Source: an uncultured Olleya sp.
Lineage (GTDB): Bacteria > Bacteroidota > Bacteroidia > Flavobacteriales > Flavobacteriaceae
DNA length: 64,000 bases
Assembly (NCBI GenBank): GCA_947503885.1
Contig: CANNFD010000001.1
Location: forward strand, 124,001 to 188,000
Reading direction: 5' to 3'
Every line of letters begins with the position of its first letter. Position 1 is the stretch's first letter. Positions 35,698-44,762 of this stretch are shown piece after piece. The position numbers were made by a program, and so were the translations under genes. A model generated the notes under the pieces. The model saw only the letters and a program-made list of their open reading frames with translations. It searched no databases and was not told the origin of the DNA.

Positions 35698-36576
35698 TTA
35701 TTGTTTTTTACTTGAACCATTAAATCTGTAAGTGATACCAAAATTAATTCCAAAAGAAGAATAAGGTACTTTTTGTGATAATTTTTTAGAAGAATCAGTA
35801 TTAGCGTGATCTAAATTATCAACATATGTTGTGTTTTTGTTATATCCTTCAGGTAAGTTATCAATATCATAAAAACCAGCCATTACAACAGTACCATCTG
35901 CTGAAACGATATCAGTGTTAAATTCTGTAATCTCAGAATCTTTACGCTTTAAGCTAATTCCGTAATATTCAGCTTCAGCAAAAAGACTAAAGTTGCTGTT
36001 TAAGTCATACTTATAACCTAATGCTCCAACAAATCCTAAAGGAAACTGACCATGATAATCTTCTTTATAGTTAGTTTCAGAGTAAGCTCCATCAGAAAGA
36101 CCAAATGCTTGTGACACAGTCGTACCTTGTTCATCTACATAATAATTTTTATCATAAACTACAGCTTCTGTTTTACCAGCTACTTTAATTAAAGCTCCAA
36201 AACGTCCGTAAATATTATTTGTGAATTTATATACAATAGAAGCTGACGCCCCATAAGCACGTGCTCTAGCTACTGCATCTGTTTCTCTGTAGTTAGGTAA
36301 ATAAACATTAGATATAGTTTGATCAGATCCATTTAAGTATCCAACACCAACTTCTGCACCAAAAGAGTCATTAAAAAAGTAAGTTCCTCTTAACTGAAAG
36401 TTTACACCTTCACCATAACTACCGTATTCGTTTTCTGTTCCTGTCGAGTTAATACTTTCTCCTAACTTCATTTCTGCACTACCTACTGAGTATCCAGTAC
36501 TAGCCGAAACTTGAAATTGAGCATAAGACATAGTTGTTAATAAAAAAGCTGAACACGCAATAATTAAATGTTTCAT
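35698..36576 (-). CDS. Outer membrane beta-barrel protein
   Basis: 292 residues with a signal peptide (about 1-19, MSYAQ cleavage). The mature protein alternates aromatic and polar residues in strand-like blocks (FQLRGTYFFNDSFGAEVGVGYL; SIVYKFTNNIYGRFGALIK; FPLGFVGALGYKYDLNSNFSLFAEAEYYGISL) and ends in FGINFGITYRFNG, an aromatic-ended last strand. It is likely an 8-stranded porin-family barrel (OprF/OmpW-like). Function is unknown. No operon partners. Confidence 0.82.
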   Translation of the reverse strand: MKHLIIACSAFLLTTMSYAQFQVSASTGYSVGSAEMKLGESINSTGTENEYGSYGEGVNFQLRGTYFFNDSFGAEVGVGYLNGSDQTISNVYLPNYRETDAVARARAYGASASIVYKFTNNIYGRFGALIKVAGKTEAVVYDKNYYVDEQGTTVSQAFGLSDGAYSETNYKEDYHGQFPLGFVGALGYKYDLNSNFSLFAEAEYYGISLKRKDSEITEFNTDIVSADGTVVMAGFYDIDNLPEGYNKNTTYVDNLDHANTDSSKKLSQKVPYSSFGINFGITYRFNGSSKKQ

Positions 36577-36814
36577 AATTGTTTTATTTAAATTAATGAT
36601 TTATAAAAAAAGATTAAAATTAAAGCGTGTTAACCTCTAATTTTAATCAATTACAAATATACCGTATTTACTGTATTTAGTTAGATGTTCATTCAAAATA
36701 TTCAATAAAATTAACAGTGTAATCTGTAAAATCCAAAGGGTCATACTTTTATAAAATCATTTATTTGTTTAAATATAGGCTACTTGATATATTTAGTAAC
36801 AAAATAGCTTTAAA

Positions 36815-37660
36815 TTAAATATTACTCTTCCTAAAAGCATTGGGAGATTTGCCTTTTATCGTTTTAAATTGCCTGTTAAAATTAGAGATATTATTAAATC
36901 CGGTTTTAAAAGCAATCTCGTTAATAGATAAATCCTGATCTGTATTTAATAATTTGCAAGCGTTTTCTATACGCAATTCATTTAAAAACTGAATATAGGT
37001 TTTGTTTGTGCGTTTTTTAAAATATTTACAAAACGCATTTTTGGTCATATTTGCAACTTCAGAAACAGAGTTTAATGTAATCTCTTTATCAAAGTTATTC
37101 ATAGTATATTCAAAAACATTTCGCATTCTGTATCCTTCATTATCTGTATATTTTTTATCGTAAATAAAAGAAGATAAGCTTTTGTAGTTTGCTTTAGAGA
37201 TGTGTTTTAATAACTGCAATAGCAGAATAAATCTATCTAGTTTTGAAGCTTTTTCAAGCGCTAAAAACAAAGTTTTTATCTGCTTTTGTTTAGATGTTAT
37301 TTTAAAACCATGCATGGTACGTTTAAAGAATTTTTGTAACTCTTTTAATTCTTCAAGCTCAAAAAAATGTTCACCAAAAGCTTCCTTTGTAAAAAATAGG
37401 CTAATCATGTGTGATGTTTCAGATGCTTTAATATCACTTTTAAATATATGCGGAATATTACTACCTATTACCAAAATATCGTCTTTGGCATAATAATTTA
37501 CTGTGTCTCCAACAATAAGTGTACCTTCACCTTCAACAATAAAACTTAATTGTATTTCCTCATGTTGATGTAACTTATCATAAAAATATTGTACTCTATC
37601 TTCTTGATAAATCAAGCTAATATTTTGATGTTTTGGTATCTTAAAAGGTAAAACTTTCAT
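36815..37660 (-). CDS. AraC-family transcriptional regulator
   Basis: 281 residues. The N-terminal part (1-160) is a cupin-like ligand domain (HQHEEIQLSFIVEGEGTLIVGD). The C-terminal 100 residues carry two HTH motifs: LNSVSEVANMTKNAFCKYFKKRT and LSINEIAFKTGFNNISNFNRQFKTIKGKSPNAFR, the classical AraC signature. It lies next to the hydroxyproline catabolism genes (same strand as the deaminase gene, 218 bases downstream of its end), so it is the best candidate for their activator. The effector is inferred to be hydroxyproline or an intermediate. Confidence 0.9.
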   Translation of the reverse strand: MKVLPFKIPKHQNISLIYQEDRVQYFYDKLHQHEEIQLSFIVEGEGTLIVGDTVNYYAKDDILVIGSNIPHIFKSDIKASETSHMISLFFTKEAFGEHFFELEELKELQKFFKRTMHGFKITSKQKQIKTLFLALEKASKLDRFILLLQLLKHISKANYKSLSSFIYDKKYTDNEGYRMRNVFEYTMNNFDKEITLNSVSEVANMTKNAFCKYFKKRTNKTYIQFLNELRIENACKLLNTDQDLSINEIAFKTGFNNISNFNRQFKTIKGKSPNAFRKSNI

Positions 37661-37825
37661 TTAATTTTTGTGTGTTATTCAATACAAAATTAAGCAAGTA
37701 CTATTCAAAATATGTCTAATTTTTATAAAAAAGAGTTAAATAGTATCATTAAAAGAGATTTTTTTCTTGTGAATTTTAGGTCAAATTGAACCAAAATACA
37801 CCGGAAATTAAACGTATTGAGCACA

Positions 37826-37858
37826 AAAAAGCTCCTGTAAAAAGGAGCTTTTTCTTTT
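37826..37858. terminator. Terminator after the deaminase gene
   Basis: Stem AAAAAGCTCCT / AGGAGCTTTTT with loop GTAAAA. On the minus strand it follows the gene ending at 37879. Confidence 0.8.
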
Positions 37859-37878
37859 TGAATTTTAAAAGAAATAGT

Positions 37879-38847
37879 CTATAATAAGTCTAGAGCTTCA
37901 AGTCTTTCTTTAGCTAAAATATATCTTACACGAACATCATCAATTTGCTGTTGCGTTAATTTCTTACCAAAGGTACGGAGTCCTCCATCTGGATCATTAT
38001 GGTAAATTCCAAAAGCATATTTAAGATATTCCATAAGTAGCGGTTGTGCATCTAAGTATGAAATAGAATTCATGGCCTGAGAAATTTGATTTGCCTTAGC
38101 CCATTCTCCATTTACTACATACTCTTGCATAGTAACACTAGCTTTTGGAAAGATACAACCAACACCAGTAATTCCACCATATGCTCCAGCAAGTCCTGCA
38201 TGTACTGTTACTGTGTCTACGCCTGCTAAAACTTTTAAATCTTTGTTCTCTAACATTAATGTTTCAATAATGGAAACATCTATGGTTGATATTTTAAGTG
38301 CAGTTACATTAGGGAGAACAGAAATTCGTAAAAGAAGATCCGTTGAAAGCGCATGATATCCAGCTGCATCAGGATTGTTATAAGGCATAATGGTTACGCC
38401 TGCACCTCTTGCAGTTGCCTCAGCAAGCGCATAGTACTCATACATTTCTTCATCAGAAGGAACTGCTTTAGTTTTTGGTGGCATTACCATAATAGTATCC
38501 ACTCCAACTGTAGCAAGATCTTCAATGATTTTAGCAAGCTCTTCTTTAGTTTCTGCAGCAGCTCCACTAATTAAAGGCACATTGTATTGTTTAGCAACCT
38601 CAGAAAGAGCTTTAAGTAAAGAAAGTCGCTGTTCGGAGCTCAGGTAACTATTCTCACCCAAAGTGCCAGAACCAACAAGTCCACCCATTCTGCTTCCACC
38701 TTTTCCTTGAACTTTTAAAATATCTGCAGCGTATTTTTGTGTTGCATCTAAATCTATTTCAAAGTCGCCATTTTTTGATTCTTTCAGCCATGTAAAAACG
38801 GCTGGCATAACGCTACGTCTCCAATCTGAAGTGTTTGTTTGTATCAT
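37879..38847 (-). CDS. DHDPS/NAL-family protein, likely pyrroline-4-hydroxy-2-carboxylate deaminase
   Basis: 322 residues from the ATG at 38847 (MIQTNTSDWRRSVMPAVFTW). An in-frame start at 38916 would add a hydrophobic, unrelated 23-residue tail and is rejected. It is a DapA-type TIM barrel: MPYNNPDAAGYHA carries the conserved Tyr, TALKISTIDVS the Schiff-base Lys, and AGAYGGITGVGCIFPK follows. The DapA-like family includes the enzyme that deaminates pyrroline-4-hydroxy-2-carboxylate to 2-oxoglutarate semialdehyde. The neighbours encode all other steps of that pathway, so I favour this over a true dihydrodipicolinate synthase. The specificity is inferred. Confidence 0.82.
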   Translation of the reverse strand: MIQTNTSDWRRSVMPAVFTWLKESKNGDFEIDLDATQKYAADILKVQGKGGSRMGGLVGSGTLGENSYLSSEQRLSLLKALSEVAKQYNVPLISGAAAETKEELAKIIEDLATVGVDTIMVMPPKTKAVPSDEEMYEYYALAEATARGAGVTIMPYNNPDAAGYHALSTDLLLRISVLPNVTALKISTIDVSIIETLMLENKDLKVLAGVDTVTVHAGLAGAYGGITGVGCIFPKASVTMQEYVVNGEWAKANQISQAMNSISYLDAQPLLMEYLKYAFGIYHNDPDGGLRTFGKKLTQQQIDDVRVRYILAKERLEALDLL

Positions 38848-39160
38848 ATTTTCTAAAATTATGTCCGTAAATTTTTGTAAAATTATACATAATACCAATA
38901 ACAAACAACACAACATGTATTATATTTGCATGTATTATAGATAAAACCATATTAATGGATAAAATAGTATTACAATAAGATAAGAATGGAACAAATAAGC
39001 ATTAAATCAATATTATTTTTGTAATAAAATGATTTATTACTAGCTTATTAATACTATACACTATATAAATCAATATCGTTATCAAGTTGAAGTATTTTAT
39101 GTAATTCAATTTAATATCTTTTTTAAAAAACATATCTTAAATAAATTATTAATAAACACA
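38848..39160. promoter_or_regulatory. Divergent control region of the hydroxyproline genes, with direct repeats
   Basis: This 313-base AT-rich gap between divergent genes holds no supported coding sequence. CATGTATTATA occurs twice in direct orientation (38914-38924 and 38929-38939), a 15-base period that could be an operator for a regulator such as the AraC protein. TATATTTG (38921-38928) and TATTTTTG (39014-39021) match the -7 consensus on the plus strand, but without clear -33 boxes. Confidence 0.45.
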
Positions 39161-40753
39161 ATGGGGACAAAAGTTACAGGAAAAAACTATATAGGCAATC
39201 AATTATCTGCTAACGGAAACAAAACATACAAAACATTTAATCCGCAATTAAATATTGAAAATGAACATGTTTTTACAGAAGCAACGCAAGAAGAAATCAA
39301 TCAAGCATCAGATTTAGCAGCAGAAGCATTTCAAGTTTACTCTAAAAAATCTGGAAAAGAAAAAGCGGATTTTTTAAGAGCAATAGCAGAAGAAATTGAA
39401 AATCTAGGAGAAGATTTGCTAACTATTTATACTTCAGAATCTGGTTTACCAGCAGGAAGAGCAATGGGAGAAAGAGGAAGGACACTAGGTCAATTAAGAG
39501 CCTTTGCAAATCATGTTGAAGAAGGGGCTTGGGTTGAAGCAACAATAGATACTGCCCAACCAGAACGTCAACCAATGCCAAAAGGCGATTTACGTAAAAT
39601 GAATGTGGCTTTAGGACCAATTGTTGTTTTTGGTGCATCTAATTTTCCATTAGCATTTTCTACAGCAGGTGGAGACACAGCAGCAGCTTTAGCAGCTGGT
39701 TGTCCTGTAATTGTTAAATCGCATCCAATGCATGCAGGAACTGGAGAAATGGTAGCTTCTGCAGTAATAAAAGCAGCAGAAAAAACAGGAATGCCAAATG
39801 GTGTGTTTTCAAATTTAAATTCTAGCGGAATTGAAGTAGGACAAGCATTAGTAAAGCATCCAAACGTAAAAGGTGTAGGTTTTACAGGAAGTATTCGTGG
39901 TGGTAGAGCTTTATATGATTTGGCAGCTACAAGACCAGAACCAATTCCAGTTTTTGCAGAAATGGGAAGCATAAATCCAGTTGTGTTTTTACCAGAAGCT
40001 TTAAAAACTGAAGCAGATACTTGGGGAAAAACTTACGCAGGTTCTATTACATTAGGTGCTGGACAATTTTGTACAAATCCTGGTTTGTTATTAGGAATTA
40101 AAGGAGAAGAGTTAAATAAATTTGCGCAAACATTAGCAGAAGAAATTGTAAAAATTGAACCATCTTGTATGTTGCATCCAAATATTGTTGGTAATTATAA
40201 GAGTAATAAAGAAAAAGCGCTTGCACAAGAAGGTGTAGAAGTGTTGGCAGATTATGATGGAACACCAAATGCTAATTATGGTCGCCAAATAGTGTCTAAA
40301 GTTTCTGGAAAAACATTTTTAGAAAACCCAACATTACACCATGAAGTATTTGGACCATTTTCTTTATTAGTTGAAAGTGAAAATGAAGCGCAATTAGAAC
40401 AAATTTTAAATAAATTAGAAGGACAATTAACAGGTACAATTGTGGCAACAGATTCAGAAATTGCTGCAAACCCAAATATTGTTTCTGCTTTACAGAGTAG
40501 AGTTGGACGTATCATATTTAATGGTGTTCCAACAGGAGTTGAGGTGTGTCCTTCCATGTTGCACGGTGGACCATATCCTGCTTCAACAGATTCTAGATTT
40601 ACTGCTGTTGGTGTAGATTCTATAAAACGTTGGGTAAGACCATTTAGCTTCCAATCCTGGCCAAATAATTTATTACCAAACGAACTTAAAAATGAAAATC
40701 CATTACACATTTTGCGACATGTAAATGGTGAAAAAACAAAAGCTAAAATATAA
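39161..40753 (+). CDS. Aldehyde dehydrogenase, likely 2-oxoglutarate-semialdehyde dehydrogenase
   Basis: 530 residues, the length of NADP+-dependent 2,5-dioxovalerate dehydrogenases. NAD(P) region: GPIVVFGASNFPLAFSTAGGDTAAALAAG; catalytic Glu in FAEMGSINP and catalytic Cys in GAGQFCTNPGL. This GQFCTNPGL form and the VFGASNFPLAFS form are those of the KGSA dehydrogenase group, not of general ALDHs. It would oxidise 2-oxoglutarate semialdehyde to 2-oxoglutarate, the last step of hydroxyproline breakdown. The epimerase gene follows 3 bases after its stop. Confidence 0.92.
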   Translation: MGTKVTGKNYIGNQLSANGNKTYKTFNPQLNIENEHVFTEATQEEINQASDLAAEAFQVYSKKSGKEKADFLRAIAEEIENLGEDLLTIYTSESGLPAGRAMGERGRTLGQLRAFANHVEEGAWVEATIDTAQPERQPMPKGDLRKMNVALGPIVVFGASNFPLAFSTAGGDTAAALAAGCPVIVKSHPMHAGTGEMVASAVIKAAEKTGMPNGVFSNLNSSGIEVGQALVKHPNVKGVGFTGSIRGGRALYDLAATRPEPIPVFAEMGSINPVVFLPEALKTEADTWGKTYAGSITLGAGQFCTNPGLLLGIKGEELNKFAQTLAEEIVKIEPSCMLHPNIVGNYKSNKEKALAQEGVEVLADYDGTPNANYGRQIVSKVSGKTFLENPTLHHEVFGPFSLLVESENEAQLEQILNKLEGQLTGTIVATDSEIAANPNIVSALQSRVGRIIFNGVPTGVEVCPSMLHGGPYPASTDSRFTAVGVDSIKRWVRPFSFQSWPNNLLPNELKNENPLHILRHVNGEKTKAKI

Positions 40754-40756
40754 GCT

Positions 40757-41767
40757 ATGGCAAAAAGCACATTTGTTTGTATTGATGCACACACTTGCGG
40801 AAATCCAGTAAGAGTTGTAAAAAGTGGTGGTCCAAATTTAATTGGAAATACCATGAGCGAAAAACGCCAACATTTTTTAAAAGAATACGATTGGATTCGT
40901 AAAGGACTCATGTTTGAACCTCGTGGTCATGATATGATGAGCGGAAGCATTTTATTTCCACCTCACAATCCAGAAAATGATTTTGCTATTTTGTTTATTG
41001 AAACTTCAGGTTGTTTGCCAATGTGTGGACATGGGACAATTGGTACCATTACCATTACAATTGAAGAAGGTTTGGTAACGCCAAAAATTCCTGGTAAAAT
41101 TAAAATGGAAGCTCCAGCTGGTTTGGTAGAAATTGAATACCAACAAACAGGAAACAAAGTAGATTGGGTAAAATTGACGAATGTAAAAAGTTATTTAGCA
41201 GCTCAAGATTTAACAATTGATTGTCCAGAATTAGGCGAAATTACTTTTGATGTGTCCTATGGCGGAAACTACTATGCAATTGTAGATCCACAGAAAAACT
41301 TTTCTGGTGTGCATGATTTTACAGCTTCAAAAATCATTCAATACTCTCAAGTAGTTCGTGATAGAATTAATGCCAAATATCCTGATTTATTTGTGCATCC
41401 AGAAAATGAAACTATTAGAGATGTCACGCACATGTTGTGGACAGGAAACCCAATAGATCCAACATCTTCTGGTAGAAATGCGGTTTTTTATGGAGACAAA
41501 GCAATAGATAGAAGTCCTTGCGGAACAGGAACTTCAGCACGTTTAGCACAACTACATGCAAAAGGAAAACTACAAGTTGGTGAGTCTTTTATTCATGAAA
41601 GTTTTATTGGTAGTAAGTTTATTGGTCGCGTAGAAGAAGAAACTGTTTTAGATGGTAAAAAAGCCATCATACCAAGTATTCAAGGTTGGGCAAAAGTTTT
41701 TGGACATAATACTATTACTATAGATGATGAAGATGATCCTTATGCTTACGGTTTTCAGGTGATTTAA
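40757..41767 (+). CDS. 4-hydroxyproline 2-epimerase (proline racemase family)
   Basis: 336 residues. Both catalytic Cys of the family are present: MCGHGTIG (about residue 94) and DRSPCGTGTSARLA (about residue 258). Two intact Cys indicate an epimerase or racemase rather than trans-3-hydroxyproline dehydratase, which has Thr/Ser at one site. It converts trans-4-hydroxy-L-proline to cis-4-hydroxy-D-proline. It lies in the same operon as the ALDH and the FAD dehydrogenase that take the next steps. Proline racemase itself is the main alternative, but the neighbours argue against it. Confidence 0.9.
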   Translation: MAKSTFVCIDAHTCGNPVRVVKSGGPNLIGNTMSEKRQHFLKEYDWIRKGLMFEPRGHDMMSGSILFPPHNPENDFAILFIETSGCLPMCGHGTIGTITITIEEGLVTPKIPGKIKMEAPAGLVEIEYQQTGNKVDWVKLTNVKSYLAAQDLTIDCPELGEITFDVSYGGNYYAIVDPQKNFSGVHDFTASKIIQYSQVVRDRINAKYPDLFVHPENETIRDVTHMLWTGNPIDPTSSGRNAVFYGDKAIDRSPCGTGTSARLAQLHAKGKLQVGESFIHESFIGSKFIGRVEEETVLDGKKAIIPSIQGWAKVFGHNTITIDDEDDPYAYGFQVI

Positions 41768-41817
41768 AAATCAATGAATAAATGCGCAAATGAACAATTG
41801 AATTAATCAAATGAATA

Positions 41818-42180
41818 ATGGATAAAGCAGAATTTGTAGAATTAATAAAAAAAAGAACAAAGCAATTAGCTTTAGATAGTATTAAATTAAATGATAAAAT
41901 AAAAAAAACAGATTCTTCTCGCGTTATCGGACGACAATTAATTCGTTCTTCAACTTCAGTAGCTGCTAATTATAGAGCTGCATGTATTGCTCGTTCAAAA
42001 AAAGAATTTTTTTCAAAAATATCAATTGTCGTTGAGGAAGCTGATGAAACTTTTTTTTGGTTAGAAATGTTGAGAGATGCTCATTTTGCTTCAACTGAAG
42101 AGTTAACACCTTTAATAAATGAGTCATTAGAAATTCTAAAAATTGTATCAAAAGCCAGAAAAAATGCAGGAAGTAATTAA
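41818..42180 (+). CDS. Four-helix bundle protein (23S rRNA intervening-sequence / S23 family)
   Basis: 120 residues: KKRTKQLALDSIKLNDKI, then RVIGRQLIRSSTSVAANYRAACIARSKKEFFSKISIVVEEADETFFWLEM, the signature of the S23/IVP-like four-helix proteins (given as a position guide, residues 40-90 in parts). Such genes occur as small cargo in rRNA intervening sequences and as scattered inserts elsewhere; function is unknown. Here it interrupts a catabolic operon between the epimerase and dehydrogenase genes, with repetitive AT-rich flanks (see the repeat at 42181). It has no evident link to hydroxyproline. Confidence 0.88.
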   Translation: MDKAEFVELIKKRTKQLALDSIKLNDKIKKTDSSRVIGRQLIRSSTSVAANYRAACIARSKKEFFSKISIVVEEADETFFWLEMLRDAHFASTEELTPLINESLEILKIVSKARKNAGSN

Positions 42181-42210
42181 TTCATTAACTCATTTTTTCA
42201 TTAACTCATT
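42181..42210 (+). repeat. Direct repeat beside the four-helix gene
   Basis: TTCATTAACTCATT occurs at 42181-42194 and 42197-42210, two bases apart, directly after the four-helix gene. The 5' flank (41767-41817) is similarly rich in AATGA motifs. Confidence 0.8.
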
Positions 42211-42216
42211 AATTAG

Positions 42217-43461
42217 ATGAAACATTGTACTATCATTGGTGGCGGAATCATAGGTTTAAGCACAGCATATTACCTAGTTAAAGATGGTCATCAAGTAAGC
42301 ATTATTGATAAATCAAACTTTTCAAGTGGCGCATCATATGTAAATGCTGGCTATATAACTCCAAGTCATTTTATTCCACTAGCAGCTCCAGGCATGATTA
42401 ATAAAGGAATTAAATGGATGTTTAATTCGTCTAGCCCTTTTTACGTCAAGCCTCGTTTAAATACTGATTTTTTAAAGTGGACTTTAGCTTTTAAAAAATC
42501 TGCAACAGCTTCAAAAGTAGAAAAAGCAATTCCTGTAATTAAAGATATAAATCTTTTAAGTCGCGATTTATTTGAAGACATAAAAGCGTCGAAAGATTTT
42601 AATTTTCACTATGAACGTAAAGGATTGCTCATGTGTTATCAATCGGATAAAGTTGGAGAAGAAGAATGGAAGGTTGGACAACGCGGAATTGAAGAAGGTT
42701 TAGGAGTTAAAAACCTAACTAAAGAGGAAGTTGATGTGCTAGAACCTCATGCAAATTTAAATATTAAAGGAGCTGTTTATTTTGATTCTGATGCACACAT
42801 GACTCCAACAGATTTTATGCCAGAAATGGTAGGCTATTTAAAGAGCAAAGGCGTTGTTTTTTATGCAAATGAACAAGTTAAAGATATAGAAGTTTCAAAC
42901 GGAAGCATTTCAAAAATAATTACAAATAAACAAGAATTAAAAGCAGATGAGGTTGTTTTGGCTGCAGGTAGTTGGAGTGCTTTACTAACAAAAAAATTAG
43001 GATTACAAATACCAATTCAAGCAGGTAAAGGCTACAGAATAAACGTAGAAAGAGAAACAGGAATTACCATTCCAACTATATTATGCGAAGCCAAAGTTGC
43101 AGTAACTCCAATGCAAGGTTTTACGCGTTTTGCAGGTACTATGGAAATAGCAGGAATTAATCATAAAATTAATCCTGTTAGAGTGCAATCTATTGCTAAT
43201 GCGGCAAAAAATTATTATAGTAATTTAACAATATCTGAAGCAGAAAAAGCGTCTGCAGATTGCGGATTGCGTCCTTGTTCTCCAGATGGATTACCATATA
43301 TAGGCAAGTCTTCAAAATGTAAAAACTTAACCATTGCAACCGGTCATGCTATGATGGGTTGGAGTTTAGGACCAGCAACTGGTAAGCTAGTTTCGCAAGT
43401 CATTTCAGAAAAAAAGACTACTTTAGATTTAACACCTTTTCATCCAGATAGAAGATTTTAA
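42217..43461 (+). CDS. FAD-dependent D-amino-acid (D-hydroxyproline) dehydrogenase, DadA-like
   Basis: 414 residues. The N-terminal FAD motif is IIGGGIIGLSTAYYL (GxGxxG), and the C-terminal end ATGHAMMGWSLGPATGKLVSQVI is the second FAD contact typical of DAO/DadA proteins. GLRPCSPDGLPYIG is a family signature. It would oxidise cis-4-hydroxy-D-proline to pyrroline-4-hydroxy-2-carboxylate, passing electrons to the respiratory chain. Its place between the epimerase and the proline peptidases supports this. Alternatives are D-proline or D-alanine dehydrogenase. Confidence 0.88.
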   Translation: MKHCTIIGGGIIGLSTAYYLVKDGHQVSIIDKSNFSSGASYVNAGYITPSHFIPLAAPGMINKGIKWMFNSSSPFYVKPRLNTDFLKWTLAFKKSATASKVEKAIPVIKDINLLSRDLFEDIKASKDFNFHYERKGLLMCYQSDKVGEEEWKVGQRGIEEGLGVKNLTKEEVDVLEPHANLNIKGAVYFDSDAHMTPTDFMPEMVGYLKSKGVVFYANEQVKDIEVSNGSISKIITNKQELKADEVVLAAGSWSALLTKKLGLQIPIQAGKGYRINVERETGITIPTILCEAKVAVTPMQGFTRFAGTMEIAGINHKINPVRVQSIANAAKNYYSNLTISEAEKASADCGLRPCSPDGLPYIGKSSKCKNLTIATGHAMMGWSLGPATGKLVSQVISEKKTTLDLTPFHPDRRF

Positions 43462-43462
43462 T

Positions 43463-44761
43463 ATGAGATACCAACAAATAAACAATACTTTATTCCAAAA
43501 AAATAGATATCATTTTGTTTCTAAAATGAAACCCAATACTATTGCTATTCTTACCTCTAACGACGTAAAGCACAATAACGCAGATGACGTAATGGGGTTT
43601 ACACAAAACAACGATTTATTTTACCTTTCAGGAATTGATCAAGAAGAAACCTTATTAGTTTTGTATCCAGATGCCCATAAAAAAGAAAACAAAGCAATCT
43701 TATTTATAAAAGAAACCAATGAACAAATTAAAATTTGGGATGGTGAAAAACTTACTAAACAACAAGCAACTGCTATTTCAGGAATTGATAGGGTAGAGTG
43801 GGTTCAAGATTTTGAAATGCTTTTACAATATATGGCATTTGAAGCTGATGGCTTTTATTTAGGACATAACGAGCACGCTAAACGGGTAACTAAAGACCAA
43901 AAAACACAGCAAGACCGTATGATACAATGGTGTAAAACAAAATACCCTTTGCACACCTTTTATAGAGCTTCAAAAATTACAAGAGCATTAAGACAAGTTA
44001 AATCTGATGAAGAAATTGCACTAATCCAAAAGGCTGCAGATATTAGTGTAGATAGTTTTAAACGTGTATTAAACGCTTGTAAACCAAACATAAAGGAATA
44101 CGAGTTGGAAGCCGAATTAACCTATAATTTAATAAAATCCGGAGCAACACGTCATGCTTTTAAACCTATTGTAGCTTCAGGAAAAAATGCTTGCGCTTTA
44201 CATTATAATACCAACGATGCAGTTTGTAAGGATGGTGATATGATATTGCTTGACTTTGGGGTTTGTTATGCAAATTATAATAGTGATACCACAAGGTGCT
44301 TTCCGGTAAACGGAACATTTAGCAAAAGGCAAAAAGAAGTTTATAGTGCAGTTTTGCATTGCCTAAAAGAAGGAAGCAAACTATTAAAACCTGGCGTTTT
44401 ACCTGCAGATTATGAAACCAAAATGGCAACTCTAGTAGAAGCCCAATTAATCCAACTAGGATTGTTAGATGCTAAAGCAGTTGCAAATCAAGACCCTGAA
44501 AAACCACTGTATAAACAGTATTTTATGCACGGTACCGCACACCATATTGGCCTAGATGTTCATGATGTTGGCCTATATTCTAGAACAATGGAACCTGGCA
44601 TGGTATTTACCTGCGAACCAGGTATATATATACCAGAAGAAGGCATAGGGTGCAGATTAGAAAATGATTATTTAATTACAGAAAATGGACCTATTAATTT
44701 AACCGCTGCAATGCCCATAGAAATAGAAGAAATTGAAGCACTAATGAAAAACAACAAATAA
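43463..44761 (+). CDS. pepP: Xaa-Pro aminopeptidase (aminopeptidase P, M24B)
   Basis: 432 residues with an N-terminal aminopeptidase-P domain (about 1-165; DLFYLSGIDQEETLLVLYP) and a C-terminal pita-bread M24 domain. Metal ligands are visible: LLDFGVCYANYNSDTTRCF (two Asp), HGTAHHIGLDVHD (His), CEPGIYIP (Glu) and GCRLENDYLIT (Glu). It removes N-terminal residues ahead of proline. No signal peptide is seen, so it is cytosolic. One base separates it from the dehydrogenase stop, and the second M24 gene begins one base after its stop, a tight operon. Confidence 0.93.
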   Translation: MRYQQINNTLFQKNRYHFVSKMKPNTIAILTSNDVKHNNADDVMGFTQNNDLFYLSGIDQEETLLVLYPDAHKKENKAILFIKETNEQIKIWDGEKLTKQQATAISGIDRVEWVQDFEMLLQYMAFEADGFYLGHNEHAKRVTKDQKTQQDRMIQWCKTKYPLHTFYRASKITRALRQVKSDEEIALIQKAADISVDSFKRVLNACKPNIKEYELEAELTYNLIKSGATRHAFKPIVASGKNACALHYNTNDAVCKDGDMILLDFGVCYANYNSDTTRCFPVNGTFSKRQKEVYSAVLHCLKEGSKLLKPGVLPADYETKMATLVEAQLIQLGLLDAKAVANQDPEKPLYKQYFMHGTAHHIGLDVHDVGLYSRTMEPGMVFTCEPGIYIPEEGIGCRLENDYLITENGPINLTAAMPIEIEEIEALMKNNK

Positions 44762-44762
44762 A

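Noticed and set aside
38848-38916. Longer N-terminus for the DapA-family deaminase
   Set aside because: The added residues are unlike the family and run through the control region with the direct repeats.
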